Source: Bacillota bacterium (GTDB lineage: Bacteria > Bacillota > Clostridia > Acetivibrionales > DTU013). Taken from it: 64,000 bases of DNA. The notes beneath the pieces are model-generated. The model saw only the letters and a program-made list of their open reading frames with translations. It made no database searches and was not told the origin of the DNA. Positions 45,129 to 52,243 of this stretch are shown in pieces. The translations under genes and the position numbers were made by a program. Positions within the stretch are counted from its first letter, which is position 1; every line of letters starts with the position of its first letter. The stretch spans positions 74,796 to 138,795 of the forward strand of contig JAEYRV010000003.1 in the NCBI GenBank assembly GCA_023435305.1, in the 5' to 3' direction.

Positions 45129-45216
45129 ATTTTGTTGTGTTAGGGTGACATAACACAGTCAAACACGATTTATGTCTCCTTAATATGGAATACTAACAAT
45201 AAAACATGGAGTTTCC

Positions 45217-45363
45217 CTGCCCCTAGTTGAAAAATCATCCAAGTAGACTGAGGCGAGCTGCTTCTAGTTGAAAAATCATCCAAGTAGACTGAGGTGAGCT
45301 GCTTCTAGTTGAAAAATCATCCAAGTAGACTGAGGTGAGCGGCCCCTAGTTGCAAAATCATCC
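45217..45363 (-). repeat. 41-bp tandem array, right arm of an inverted pair
   Basis: CTAGTTGAAAAATCATCC recurs at 45223, 45264, 45305 and 45346, an exact 41-bp period. The reverse complement of the unit (CTACTTGGATGATTTTTCA plus CTAG) matches the left-array unit. About 90 bp of unique sequence separates the two arrays. The dyad centre is near 45172. Confidence 0.92.
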
Positions 45364-45442
45364 AGAATGCGAGGATATTCCGAACATCCCCTCATTATAA
45401 TACATCCTACGGAGAGTTATTCGCTGTTTGGGTAAAATTAAC

Positions 45443-45470
45443 TTGATTTATAGTCGAAATCTGGTAGAAT
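45443..45470 (+). promoter_or_regulatory. Candidate promoter of fructose-bisphosphate aldolase gene
   Basis: TTGATT (45443-45448), a 16-bp spacer and TAGAAT (45465-45470). It leads to a leader of about 80 bp that contains a perfect palindrome. Confidence 0.55.
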
Positions 45471-45483
45471 TAATATGATAAAT

Positions 45484-45500
45484 TTGTAACAAGGTTACAA
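45484..45500. promoter_or_regulatory. Perfect palindrome in the aldolase leader, probable operator
   Basis: TTGTAACAAGGTTACAA is a 7-bp inverted repeat with a 3-bp centre, located just after the expected transcription start. It differs from the Rex palindrome. The regulator is not recognised. Confidence 0.6.
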
Positions 45501-45556
45501 TACATATTATATCGTCGTTTTGCAATATTATATTATAAAGTAAAGGAGTTGTTTTT

Positions 45557-46486
45557 ATGCCATTAGTTACATCAACTGAAATGTTCAAGAAGGCTTACGA
45601 AGGCGGATACGCCATAGGTGCTTTCAACGTAAACAACATGGAGATCGTACAGGGGATCACAGAAGCCGCTAAGGAAGTCAACGCTCCGCTGATTCTGCAG
45701 GTTTCCTCGGGAGCCAGGAAATATGCCAATCACACATACCTTATGAAATTAGTCGAAGCAGCAATAATCGAGACCGGACTGCCGATCTGCCTGCACCTCG
45801 ACCACGGCGACACGTTTGAACTCTGCAAATCCTGTATTGACGGTGGATTCACATCAGTAATGATAGACGGCTCACATCATTCATTTGAAGATAACATCAA
45901 GCTGACAAAGCAGGTCGTTGAATACGCACACGCTCACGGCGTAGTGGTAGAAGGCGAACTCGGCAGACTTGCCGGCGTTGAGGATGATGTAAATGTATCC
46001 GATGAAGATTCATCCTACACAAGACCTGAAGAAGTTGAAGAATTCGTATCAAAGACCGGCGTTGATTCGCTGGCTATCGCTATAGGCACAAGCCATGGCG
46101 CATTCAAATTCAAAGGCGAAGCAAAACTCAGATTTGATATACTTGATGAAGTTTCAAAGAGACTTCCCGGATTCCCGATAGTTCTCCACGGCGCTTCCTC
46201 AGTAATACCCGAACTGGTTGATAAGATAAACAATAACGGCGGAAACATGCCTGGCGCAAAGGGAGTTCCGGAAGAAATGCTCAGACAGGCAGCAAGGTCT
46301 GCAGTCTGCAAGATCAACATAGATTCCGACCTCAGGCTTGCCATGACTGCTACAATAAGAGAGTATTTCAATCAGCATCCTGAGCACTTCGATCCCAGAC
46401 AGTACCTCGGACCAGCAAGACTGGCTATCAAGGATCTCGTGAAGAACAAGATCATAAACGTTCTGGGCAGCGACGGCAAGGCTTGA
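45557..46486 (+). CDS. fba: Class II fructose-1,6-bisphosphate aldolase
   Basis: Zinc-dependent cleavage of fructose 1,6-bisphosphate to dihydroxyacetone phosphate and glyceraldehyde 3-phosphate. 309 residues. Metal and active-site motifs: LHLDHGDTFELCKSCIDGG, SVMIDGSHHSFEDN, VEGELGRLAG and VLHGASSV. AAAGGAG precedes ATG 45557. It lies divergent from PPi-PFK, the preceding glycolytic step. The codons look smooth and the ribosome site is strong, which suggests high expression. A perfect terminator follows. Confidence 0.97.
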   Translation: MPLVTSTEMFKKAYEGGYAIGAFNVNNMEIVQGITEAAKEVNAPLILQVSSGARKYANHTYLMKLVEAAIIETGLPICLHLDHGDTFELCKSCIDGGFTSVMIDGSHHSFEDNIKLTKQVVEYAHAHGVVVEGELGRLAGVEDDVNVSDEDSSYTRPEEVEEFVSKTGVDSLAIAIGTSHGAFKFKGEAKLRFDILDEVSKRLPGFPIVLHGASSVIPELVDKINNNGGNMPGAKGVPEEMLRQAARSAVCKINIDSDLRLAMTATIREYFNQHPEHFDPRQYLGPARLAIKDLVKNKIINVLGSDGKA

Positions 46487-46592
46487 TAGATGCAGTTGGA
46501 CGGCTCGTTTATCTTAAATGAAACAGGAGACAAAACTTTTGTTTCCATTTAAATTGATAGGAAGTTCTCTGAATACTATTACCAGAAACACG

Positions 46593-46625
46593 ATCCGGTA
46601 TCTAAAAAAGGATACCGGATTTTTT
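46593..46625 (+). terminator. Rho-independent terminator after fba
   Basis: ATCCGGTATC (46593-46602) pairs perfectly with GATACCGGAT (46611-46620), then T5. Confidence 0.93.
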
Positions 46626-46801
46626 ATGTGGTTAAATTCTGTGGCACAAGATAATCATCTGTTCTGCCGACCGACAAGAAAATGCCGCCTTTGTTTTTCG
46701 AAATTTGCGGGATACGGGTGCGGTGTATAAACCTTTCATGTTTGTCAATAATACGTTAAGATGAACAAACATTCTATAATATCTTGAGGGGTGTTGAACT
46801 T

Positions 46802-47920
46802 TTGTGTGTGAAAATAGGAATACCACGGAGCCTGTTTTATTATAAATTCATATCGTTCTGGGAAAAGTTTTTTGCCGAGTTGGGTGCAGAAGTCGTAGTA
46901 TCCGAGCAAACCAACAAACGTATCCTCGATGATGGGGTGAGAGCATGTGTGGATGAAGCATGCCTTCCCATTAAGATTTTTTATGGCCACGTCATCAACC
47001 TCAAGAACAGGGTCGACTATATTCTCGTACCGAGGTTCACCAGTATTTCAAAAAAGGAGTACATCTGCCCTGAGTTTGGGGGCTTGCCCGATATGATAAG
47101 GCATACGCTTAAGGACCTGCCGTGCCTGATCGATACGGAAGTCAATCTGAGGAACTCAAAAAGGGGAGGGCTGAAAGCCGCCATTCAAACCGGAGCCATC
47201 CTTGGAGTCGACAGACGGACTGCAGTCAGGGCTTATAAGTCAGCTCTGGAATTTGGGGACGGTTCTCACAAATCTGCAGTCGGAGGCAGTTCGATAAGTG
47301 GGGACGGTTCTCACAAATCTGCAGGTGGGGGCAGTTTAATCAGTGGGGACGGTTCTCACATATCTACAGTCGGAGGTAATTCAAATCAAAGCGAGAAAGT
47401 TGAGAAGCGTCCCCAAAGCGAGAAAGTTGAGAAGCGTCCCCAAAGTGAGAAAGTTGAGAAGCGTCCCCAAGGGTGTCATAGGGTAGCGGTGATTGGGCAT
47501 CCGTACAATATATATGATAGGTATATCAGCATGGATCTGCTGGGGAAGCTGAGTAAATATGGGGTTGAGGCAAGGACCATAGAGATGGTGGAGGAGGCTG
47601 AGATAAATGCACAGGCGGCGGCGCTTGAAAAGCCGATGTTCTGGAATTATGGCAGGATGGCCTATGGCGCGGCGCTACATATGGCTAAGGCAGGCATGAT
47701 CGAAGGGTTTATATGCGTCACCAGCTTCGGCTGCGGGATAGACTCATTTGTGAATGATCTGATAGAAAGAAGTATCAGGAGAAAATACAATATACCGTTT
47801 ATTACTATGACAATAGACGAGCATACGGGCGAGGCCGGCTTCAATACACGGCTCGAGGCCTTTGTCGACATGCTCCGCTGGAGAAGCAGGAATGAAAATC
47901 ACATTTCCGCATTTGGGTAA
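46802..47920 (+). CDS. 2-hydroxyacyl-CoA dehydratase/activase-associated protein with in-frame repeat block
   Basis: 372 residues. The N-terminal part (KIGIPRSLFYYKFISFW, ACVDEACLPIKIFYGH, YICPEFGGLPD) and the C-terminal part (VAVIGHPYNIYD, GFICVTSFGCGIDSF, ITMTIDEHTGEAGFNTR) match DUF2229/HgdB-like proteins found with BcrA/BadF ATPases. Cysteines in CVDEACLP, CP and FGCG are candidate Fe-S ligands. Between the halves sits a 216-bp repeat block (47255-47470) translated into a Gly/Ser/His-rich then Glu/Lys/Arg-rich insert of about 72 residues. Start TTG 46802 is tentative (GAGGGG about 10 bases upstream); GTG 46808 is possible. The gene overlaps the next one by 29 bp. The insert lies in what appears to be a surface linker, so function may be kept. 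Confidence 0.72.
   Translation: MCVKIGIPRSLFYYKFISFWEKFFAELGAEVVVSEQTNKRILDDGVRACVDEACLPIKIFYGHVINLKNRVDYILVPRFTSISKKEYICPEFGGLPDMIRHTLKDLPCLIDTEVNLRNSKRGGLKAAIQTGAILGVDRRTAVRAYKSALEFGDGSHKSAVGGSSISGDGSHKSAGGGSLISGDGSHISTVGGNSNQSEKVEKRPQSEKVEKRPQSEKVEKRPQGCHRVAVIGHPYNIYDRYISMDLLGKLSKYGVEARTIEMVEEAEINAQAAALEKPMFWNYGRMAYGAALHMAKAGMIEGFICVTSFGCGIDSFVNDLIERSIRRKYNIPFITMTIDEHTGEAGFNTRLEAFVDMLRWRSRNENHISAFG
47255..47470 (+). repeat. In-frame GGGGACG-family repeat block inside a coding gene
   Basis: Three 45-bp units begin at 47255, 47300 and 47345 with GGGGACGGTTCTCACA. They are followed by three 27-bp units carrying GTTGAGAAGCGTCCCC in opposite orientation. Both unit lengths are multiples of three, and no stop codon occurs in the used frame, which encodes GDGSHKSA... 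and EKVEKRPQS repeats. The two halves are complementary, so the mRNA could fold into a long hairpin. Confidence 0.92.
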
Positions 47921-49007
47921 TACATATATTTGCGTCAAGTCAATATTGGATGATCTGGGCATTGATTATGTCATTCCGCCATTTAACAATAAAAAAGCCC
48001 TTGAACTCGGGACGAGACATGTGCCTGAAATGGTGTGCCTGCCGCTGAAAATAAACATCGGCAACTATTTGCAGGCATACGAAATGGGCGCGGATACGAT
48101 CCTTATGGCCGGCGGCTGCGGCCCTTGCCGATTCGGTTACTATTCCCAGCTGCACAGGGAAATACTGAAAGATGCTGGCTATGACATGGAGATAATAACC
48201 TTTGAGGCGACAAATGGCATAAAGGATCTGATAGAAAGAATCCGCAGGATAGTTCCGGGAAATGCAGCCATGATCAGCTTGCCGTCGATCTTGAGAAGAG
48301 CTGTTAAAATCGCGAAACGCACAGATGAAATAGAAATGTTGTCCTTCAGGACAAGGGCCTGTGAATTGGATGCCGGCTCTACTGACAGGATATATAAAGG
48401 CTTTCGGGATAAAGCCCTTGCGACAAAGGGCACAAGGGAGATAATGCGCCTTATCGACAGCACAGAGACTGAATTAAAGGCAATAAAGCTTGATCCAAAT
48501 GCGCACCCACTGAAGGTGGGAATCGTTGGAGAAATATACACCGGCATTGAGCATTTTGCCAGCTTTGAGATACAAGAGAGGCTGGGCAGGCTTGGTGTCG
48601 AAGTGGATAGGAAAGTGACAGTAAGCAATTGGATAATAGAGCACATGATAAAAAAGGGCCTTCACCTTCCCAGAGACATGCAATTTGCGGAAGCGGCCAA
48701 ACCCTGGCTTGGCGCTATGATAGGCGGCCATGCGCAGGAGACTGTGGGAAATACGGCATTATATGCCCATAACGGATATGATGGAGTGATACAGATATTC
48801 CCGTTCTCATGCATGCCGGAGATAGTAGCCGAGAGTCTTCTGCCGTCGGTAGAAAATGAACTGGGGATACCTGTGCTGTCGCTGATCATAGATGAAATGA
48901 CAGGCGAAGCCGGGTATATGACCAGAGTAGAGGCTTTTATCGACATGCTGGAAAAGAGAAGGGAGAGTAGAAAATATGAAGGCGGATGGCAATTATCTTG
49001 GAATTGA
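47892..49007 (+). CDS. 2-hydroxyacyl-CoA dehydratase/double-cubane-like protein
   Basis: 371 residues. MKITFPHLGNTYICVKSILDDLG, VPEMVCLPLKINIGNYLQAYEMGADT and GGCGPCRFGYYSQLHREIL are typical of proteins annotated as CoA protein activase or HgdB-like. The cysteines in VCLPLK and GGCGPC are candidate [4Fe-4S] ligands, and FPFSCMPEIVAES gives a third. With the preceding protein it resembles a split dehydratase component; the ATPase that would drive it is the next gene. The substrate is unknown, and no CoA transferase or acyl-CoA dehydrogenase is adjacent. ATG 47892 has only a weak AGCAGG site, consistent with translational coupling across the 29-bp overlap. Confidence 0.75.
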   Translation: MKITFPHLGNTYICVKSILDDLGIDYVIPPFNNKKALELGTRHVPEMVCLPLKINIGNYLQAYEMGADTILMAGGCGPCRFGYYSQLHREILKDAGYDMEIITFEATNGIKDLIERIRRIVPGNAAMISLPSILRRAVKIAKRTDEIEMLSFRTRACELDAGSTDRIYKGFRDKALATKGTREIMRLIDSTETELKAIKLDPNAHPLKVGIVGEIYTGIEHFASFEIQERLGRLGVEVDRKVTVSNWIIEHMIKKGLHLPRDMQFAEAAKPWLGAMIGGHAQETVGNTALYAHNGYDGVIQIFPFSCMPEIVAESLLPSVENELGIPVLSLIIDEMTGEAGYMTRVEAFIDMLEKRRESRKYEGGWQLSWN

Positions 49008-49968
49008 TGTAGGTTCAGTCAGCACTAATCTTGTGGTCATAAACCGGGAAGGGCAGATAACCGCAAAATTGTACAGGCGCACAAGCGGCAAGCCGATACA
49101 GTCCATGCTCGATGGAATGAAGGAAATCGCAGAGGAATGCGGCTATCCTGTGATATCCGGCGTGGGAGTGACCGGAAGCGGCCGTGAACTGGCAGGTGTC
49201 ATTGTCGGAGCGGACATAATAAAAAATGAGATCACGACACATGCAATAGCGGCACAGTCAATCGTCCCCGGAGTCAGAACGATACTTGAAATAGGAGGAC
49301 AGGACTCCAAGATAATAATCCTGAAAAACGGCGTAGTCTATGACTTTGCCATGAACACTGTCTGTGCGGCCGGAACTGGGTCGTTTCTGGACAGACAGGC
49401 GGCAAGACTTGGAGTGCCGATTGAGGAATTCGGCGAGATGGCGCTGCGCTCGTCGTCGCCAGTGAGGATCGCAGGCAGATGTGCAGTGTTCGCTGAGTCT
49501 GATATGATACATAAGCAGCAATCGGGTCATAGCAATGAAGACATCGTAAACGGCCTTTGTGAAGCACTGGTAAGAAATTATCTCAATAACCTTGCGAAGG
49601 GCAAGGAAATCTGTGAGCCCGTTGTATTTCAAGGCGGTGTTGCAGCAAACAAGGGGATAGCGGCTGCGTTTGAAAGGGCTCTGGGAGTAAAGGTCGTAAT
49701 ACCTGAGGAGCATGCTGTAATGGGTGCTCTGGGAGCAGCCCTGTATGCAAGACAGAAAACAATGAGCGAGAAGATCCTACAGACAAAATTCAACGGCTTT
49801 GGTGTCATGAAGAGGGATTACAGCACTAAGAGCTTCGAATGCGATGGCTGTACAGGCATGTGTGAAATAGTTGAGCTGATGATTGATGGTGTCGTCCAGG
49901 CCAGGTGGGGGGACAGGTGCGGCAAGTGGTCGTCATCGGTCCAATACGAACACCGGACAATATCCTGA
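48976..49968 (+). CDS. BcrA/BadF/HgdC-type ATPase, activator of 2-hydroxyacyl-CoA dehydratase-like reductase
   Basis: 330 residues of the ASKHA fold: phosphate-1 loop GIDVGSVSTNLVV, ILEIGGQDSK, the Fe-S cysteine segments NTVCAAGTGSFLD and AGRCAVFAESDMIH that hold a [4Fe-4S] cluster at the dimer interface, then VVFQGGVAANKG and HAVMGALGAAL. A C-terminal cysteine-rich tail (CDGCTGMCEI) is an extra. Such activators use ATP to inject one low-potential electron into a partner protein. It overlaps the upstream gene by 32 bp, so the three genes form one translation unit. Electrons probably come from ferredoxin. Confidence 0.88.
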   Translation: MKADGNYLGIDVGSVSTNLVVINREGQITAKLYRRTSGKPIQSMLDGMKEIAEECGYPVISGVGVTGSGRELAGVIVGADIIKNEITTHAIAAQSIVPGVRTILEIGGQDSKIIILKNGVVYDFAMNTVCAAGTGSFLDRQAARLGVPIEEFGEMALRSSSPVRIAGRCAVFAESDMIHKQQSGHSNEDIVNGLCEALVRNYLNNLAKGKEICEPVVFQGGVAANKGIAAAFERALGVKVVIPEEHAVMGALGAALYARQKTMSEKILQTKFNGFGVMKRDYSTKSFECDGCTGMCEIVELMIDGVVQARWGDRCGKWSSSVQYEHRTIS

Positions 49969-50086
49969 CAACCGCCGTGTCACAGAGGGAACATTTATAT
50001 GGCATGTACGTCTAATCCAATATAGGAAACGGCATTTTAATTGATTCCGTTTATCGCAAACCGTTTAATTTATTGGAGGTGTAATC

Positions 50087-50845
50087 ATGACACAGATATT
50101 TTCAACAAAAAACAAAGTAATGATGGCTGTACTTATACTTACAGCAGCTGCACTTCTCACTGCAGCATTCGGCGTTTTCGCAAACGCACCTGTACAGGCA
50201 GCAGATGAGGATGCGGCGCCCAAGAAGACAATCAATGTATCAGGCCAGTCCAAAGTCAGTGCCTCGCCTGATTTCGCTACTATAAACCTGGGTGTGGTGA
50301 CCGAGGGCAAGGATGCAAAAGCTGCCCAGGAGGCCAATGCTAAATCGATGGACAAAGTCATATCATCCATAAAGGCACTGGGAATCAGTAAAGACGATAT
50401 CATAACAGTGAACTATTCGATCAATCCAAAGTACGATTACAACAAGGAATCCGGCATCAGCAGCATAGTTGGATATACTGTAAACAATAGTGTGAACGTT
50501 ACTGTAAGGGATATCGACCTGACAGGGCGCGTAATAGATGCAGCAGCTGACAGTGGAGTCAACACAAGCAGCAGCATCAGCTTTGGATTAAGCAACTACG
50601 AGGATTACTACAACACAGCGTTGAAAAATGCAGTACTGGCGGCCAAGAAAAAGGCTAATACTATGGCAGATGCACTGGGAGTAAAGCTGAAAGCTCCTAT
50701 AACGGTGAACGAAGGAGGCAGCTACTATCCTATCACTAACTATGCTGTATATGATATGAAAGCAGAAGGGATCAATGCCGCTACACCAATACAGGCAGGT
50801 TCGATCGAAATTACCGCATCGGTAAGCATAGTCTACGAATATTAA
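50087..50845 (+). CDS. SIMPL-domain (DUF541) secreted protein
   Basis: 252 residues with a signal peptide (MMAVLILTAAALLTAAFGVFA) and an Ala-rich cleavage area. The SIMPL domain (about 48-252) has INVSGQSKVSASPDFATINLGV near its start, SISFGLSNYEDYYNTALKNAV and KKKANTMADALGVKL, and ends ITASVSIVYEY. Members are periplasmic or surface proteins of unclear function, sometimes linked to oxidative stress. TTGGAGGTG precedes ATG 50087. Single gene. Confidence 0.82.
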   Translation: MTQIFSTKNKVMMAVLILTAAALLTAAFGVFANAPVQAADEDAAPKKTINVSGQSKVSASPDFATINLGVVTEGKDAKAAQEANAKSMDKVISSIKALGISKDDIITVNYSINPKYDYNKESGISSIVGYTVNNSVNVTVRDIDLTGRVIDAAADSGVNTSSSISFGLSNYEDYYNTALKNAVLAAKKKANTMADALGVKLKAPITVNEGGSYYPITNYAVYDMKAEGINAATPIQAGSIEITASVSIVYEY

Positions 50846-50896
50846 GGAAAATTCAGTATCCGACAGTTAACGCCGACTATGCAAAGATTAGTTATA

Positions 50897-50925
50897 TTGA
50901 TATACTTCTGGAAATAATATATAAT
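50897..50925 (+). promoter_or_regulatory. Promoter of the ydaO riboswitch transcript
   Basis: TTGATA (50897-50902), a 17-bp spacer and TATAAT (50920-50925), about 50 bp before the riboswitch core. Confidence 0.75.
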
Positions 50926-50974
50926 AAACAACGAACGAGTGAAACCTAATCAAATAGTAATTGAATAGATCGAT

Positions 50975-51180
50975 ATTGCGCTTAATCAAAAAAGAGCGGG
51001 GGAACCAAAACCGGCCATAGCGTGTCGCTGTATAAGCAGACTCAAGGTGTGGCCGGGAGGCAGGGCGTCAAGCCGCCAGGCCTTGTTACAGGGGTGAATC
51101 CGGCCGTGTCAAACCGGCTGGTAGGGTCAACTCTATCCGATCCGAATCCGTCAGCTAACCTCGTAAGCGTTGGAGGAGAA
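50975..51180 (+). promoter_or_regulatory. c-di-AMP (ydaO-yuaA) riboswitch
   Basis: Recognised by the ordered conserved blocks CGCTTAATC, GAGCGGGGGAACC, GGGGTGAATCC, AGGGTCAACTCTATCCGA and CCGTCAGCTAACCTCG-TAAGCG. CGCTT (50979-50983) can pair with AAGCG (51165-51169) to close P1. A terminator follows at once, so the element is expected to switch transcription off when c-di-AMP is bound. The next gene on this strand is dapB. The small frame across the element (51022-51207) is not considered real. Confidence 0.88.
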
Positions 51181-51210
51181 GGTGATAATATGCTTTCATC
51201 CGCATAGCGG

Positions 51211-51243
51211 TAAAAGTTGCAGACTTCTCTGCAACTTTTTTTA
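51211..51243 (+). terminator. Expression-platform terminator of the ydaO riboswitch
   Basis: AAAAGTTGCAGA pairs with TCTGCAACTTTT and is followed by further T residues, directly after the aptamer. Confidence 0.88.
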
Positions 51244-51337
51244 TTCTAGCCATTTGTGAAGCAAATCAGCTAAAATCGAGAGGGGCTCGAAGCCCTGGGA
51301 TTTTATTCTCAAAATTTCTAGGAAATGGGGTTCCATT

Positions 51338-52216
51338 ATGATTCGTGTATGTCTTATTGGTTTAGGCAAAACAGGAAGAGAGGTTGCAAAGGTTTTGCTG
51401 GAACAGGAGAACATAAAGCTTGTAGCTGCCGTATGCCGCCCGGGTGGTGAGAAGGTGGGTAAAGATCTTGGTGAAGTAATCGGAAGCAGGGACACCGGCA
51501 TTATTGTCGTTGGCTCCGATAAATTAGAGGAGATGGTGTTCAGGGCCAAACCGGACATTGCTGTTGATTTTTCTTCGCCGACGGCAACAATAAAAAATGC
51601 TGTTGTTTTATCAAAACTGAAAGTTAGCATGGTCATCGCAACAACAGGTTTCTCGAAGATTTCACTTCAAAAAATGTTTATACTTACAAAAAAGTACCAC
51701 AATGGGATCGTGTATGCACCGAATATTACGATGGGTGTAAATGTAATGATGCTTCTGACAGGAATTGCTTCAAGTATTTTAAACAATTATGATTTTCAGG
51801 TAAATGAGGAGCATCATAGCAAAAAAAAGGATATCCCCTCCGGAACAGCAATGAAAATTGCCGGTGAAATTGAGAAAGCCCTTGAAAGCTCGGGCGGAGA
51901 TGAACAGCATGGTTCTGTGCCAATAAATGCGGTCCGTGCCGGAGGGATTGTTGGAAAGCATGAAGTCATTATTGCAGGAGAAGAAGACATGCTGGAAATC
52001 GCTCATCAATCCTTTTCACGAAAGGCATTTGCATCGGGCGCAGTACACGCTATTAAATTTCTTTACAAAAAGCCCGGATACTATGAAATGTCCGATGTAC
52101 TTGGACTTACGCGCGTGCTCTCGGAATATATTGAGAAAGATAAGATACGTCAGGCAAAAAAGAAGAGCTATAAGCTAAGAAAAAATACAATACAACCTGA
52201 GACAGTCACAAATTAA
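51338..52216 (+). CDS. dapB: 4-hydroxy-tetrahydrodipicolinate reductase
   Basis: NAD(P)H-dependent reductase of the DAP/lysine pathway, producing tetrahydrodipicolinate for peptidoglycan and lysine. 292 residues with the Rossmann start MIRVCLIGLGKTGREVAKVL, AVDFSSPTAT and the catalytic EEHHSKKKDIPSGTA (His-His and Lys). It is somewhat longer than the usual 265 or so because of a Lys-rich C-terminal tail. The ribosome site is weak (GGAAATGGGG). The gene lies 95 bp after the ydaO terminator, making c-di-AMP control likely. Convergent with the DD-carboxypeptidase gene. Confidence 0.88.
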   Translation: MIRVCLIGLGKTGREVAKVLLEQENIKLVAAVCRPGGEKVGKDLGEVIGSRDTGIIVVGSDKLEEMVFRAKPDIAVDFSSPTATIKNAVVLSKLKVSMVIATTGFSKISLQKMFILTKKYHNGIVYAPNITMGVNVMMLLTGIASSILNNYDFQVNEEHHSKKKDIPSGTAMKIAGEIEKALESSGGDEQHGSVPINAVRAGGIVGKHEVIIAGEEDMLEIAHQSFSRKAFASGAVHAIKFLYKKPGYYEMSDVLGLTRVLSEYIEKDKIRQAKKKSYKLRKNTIQPETVTN

Positions 52217-52243
52217 GCATCTGTATAGTCACAAGCAAAGCCT

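Noticed and set aside
44940..45363. Possible CRISPR array
   Set aside because: The units are contiguous 41-bp repeats without unique spacers of constant size, the two halves are inverted, and no cas gene is nearby.
51022..51207. 61-codon open frame across the riboswitch
   Set aside because: It lies fully within the conserved ydaO aptamer, has no ribosome site and encodes nothing recognisable.
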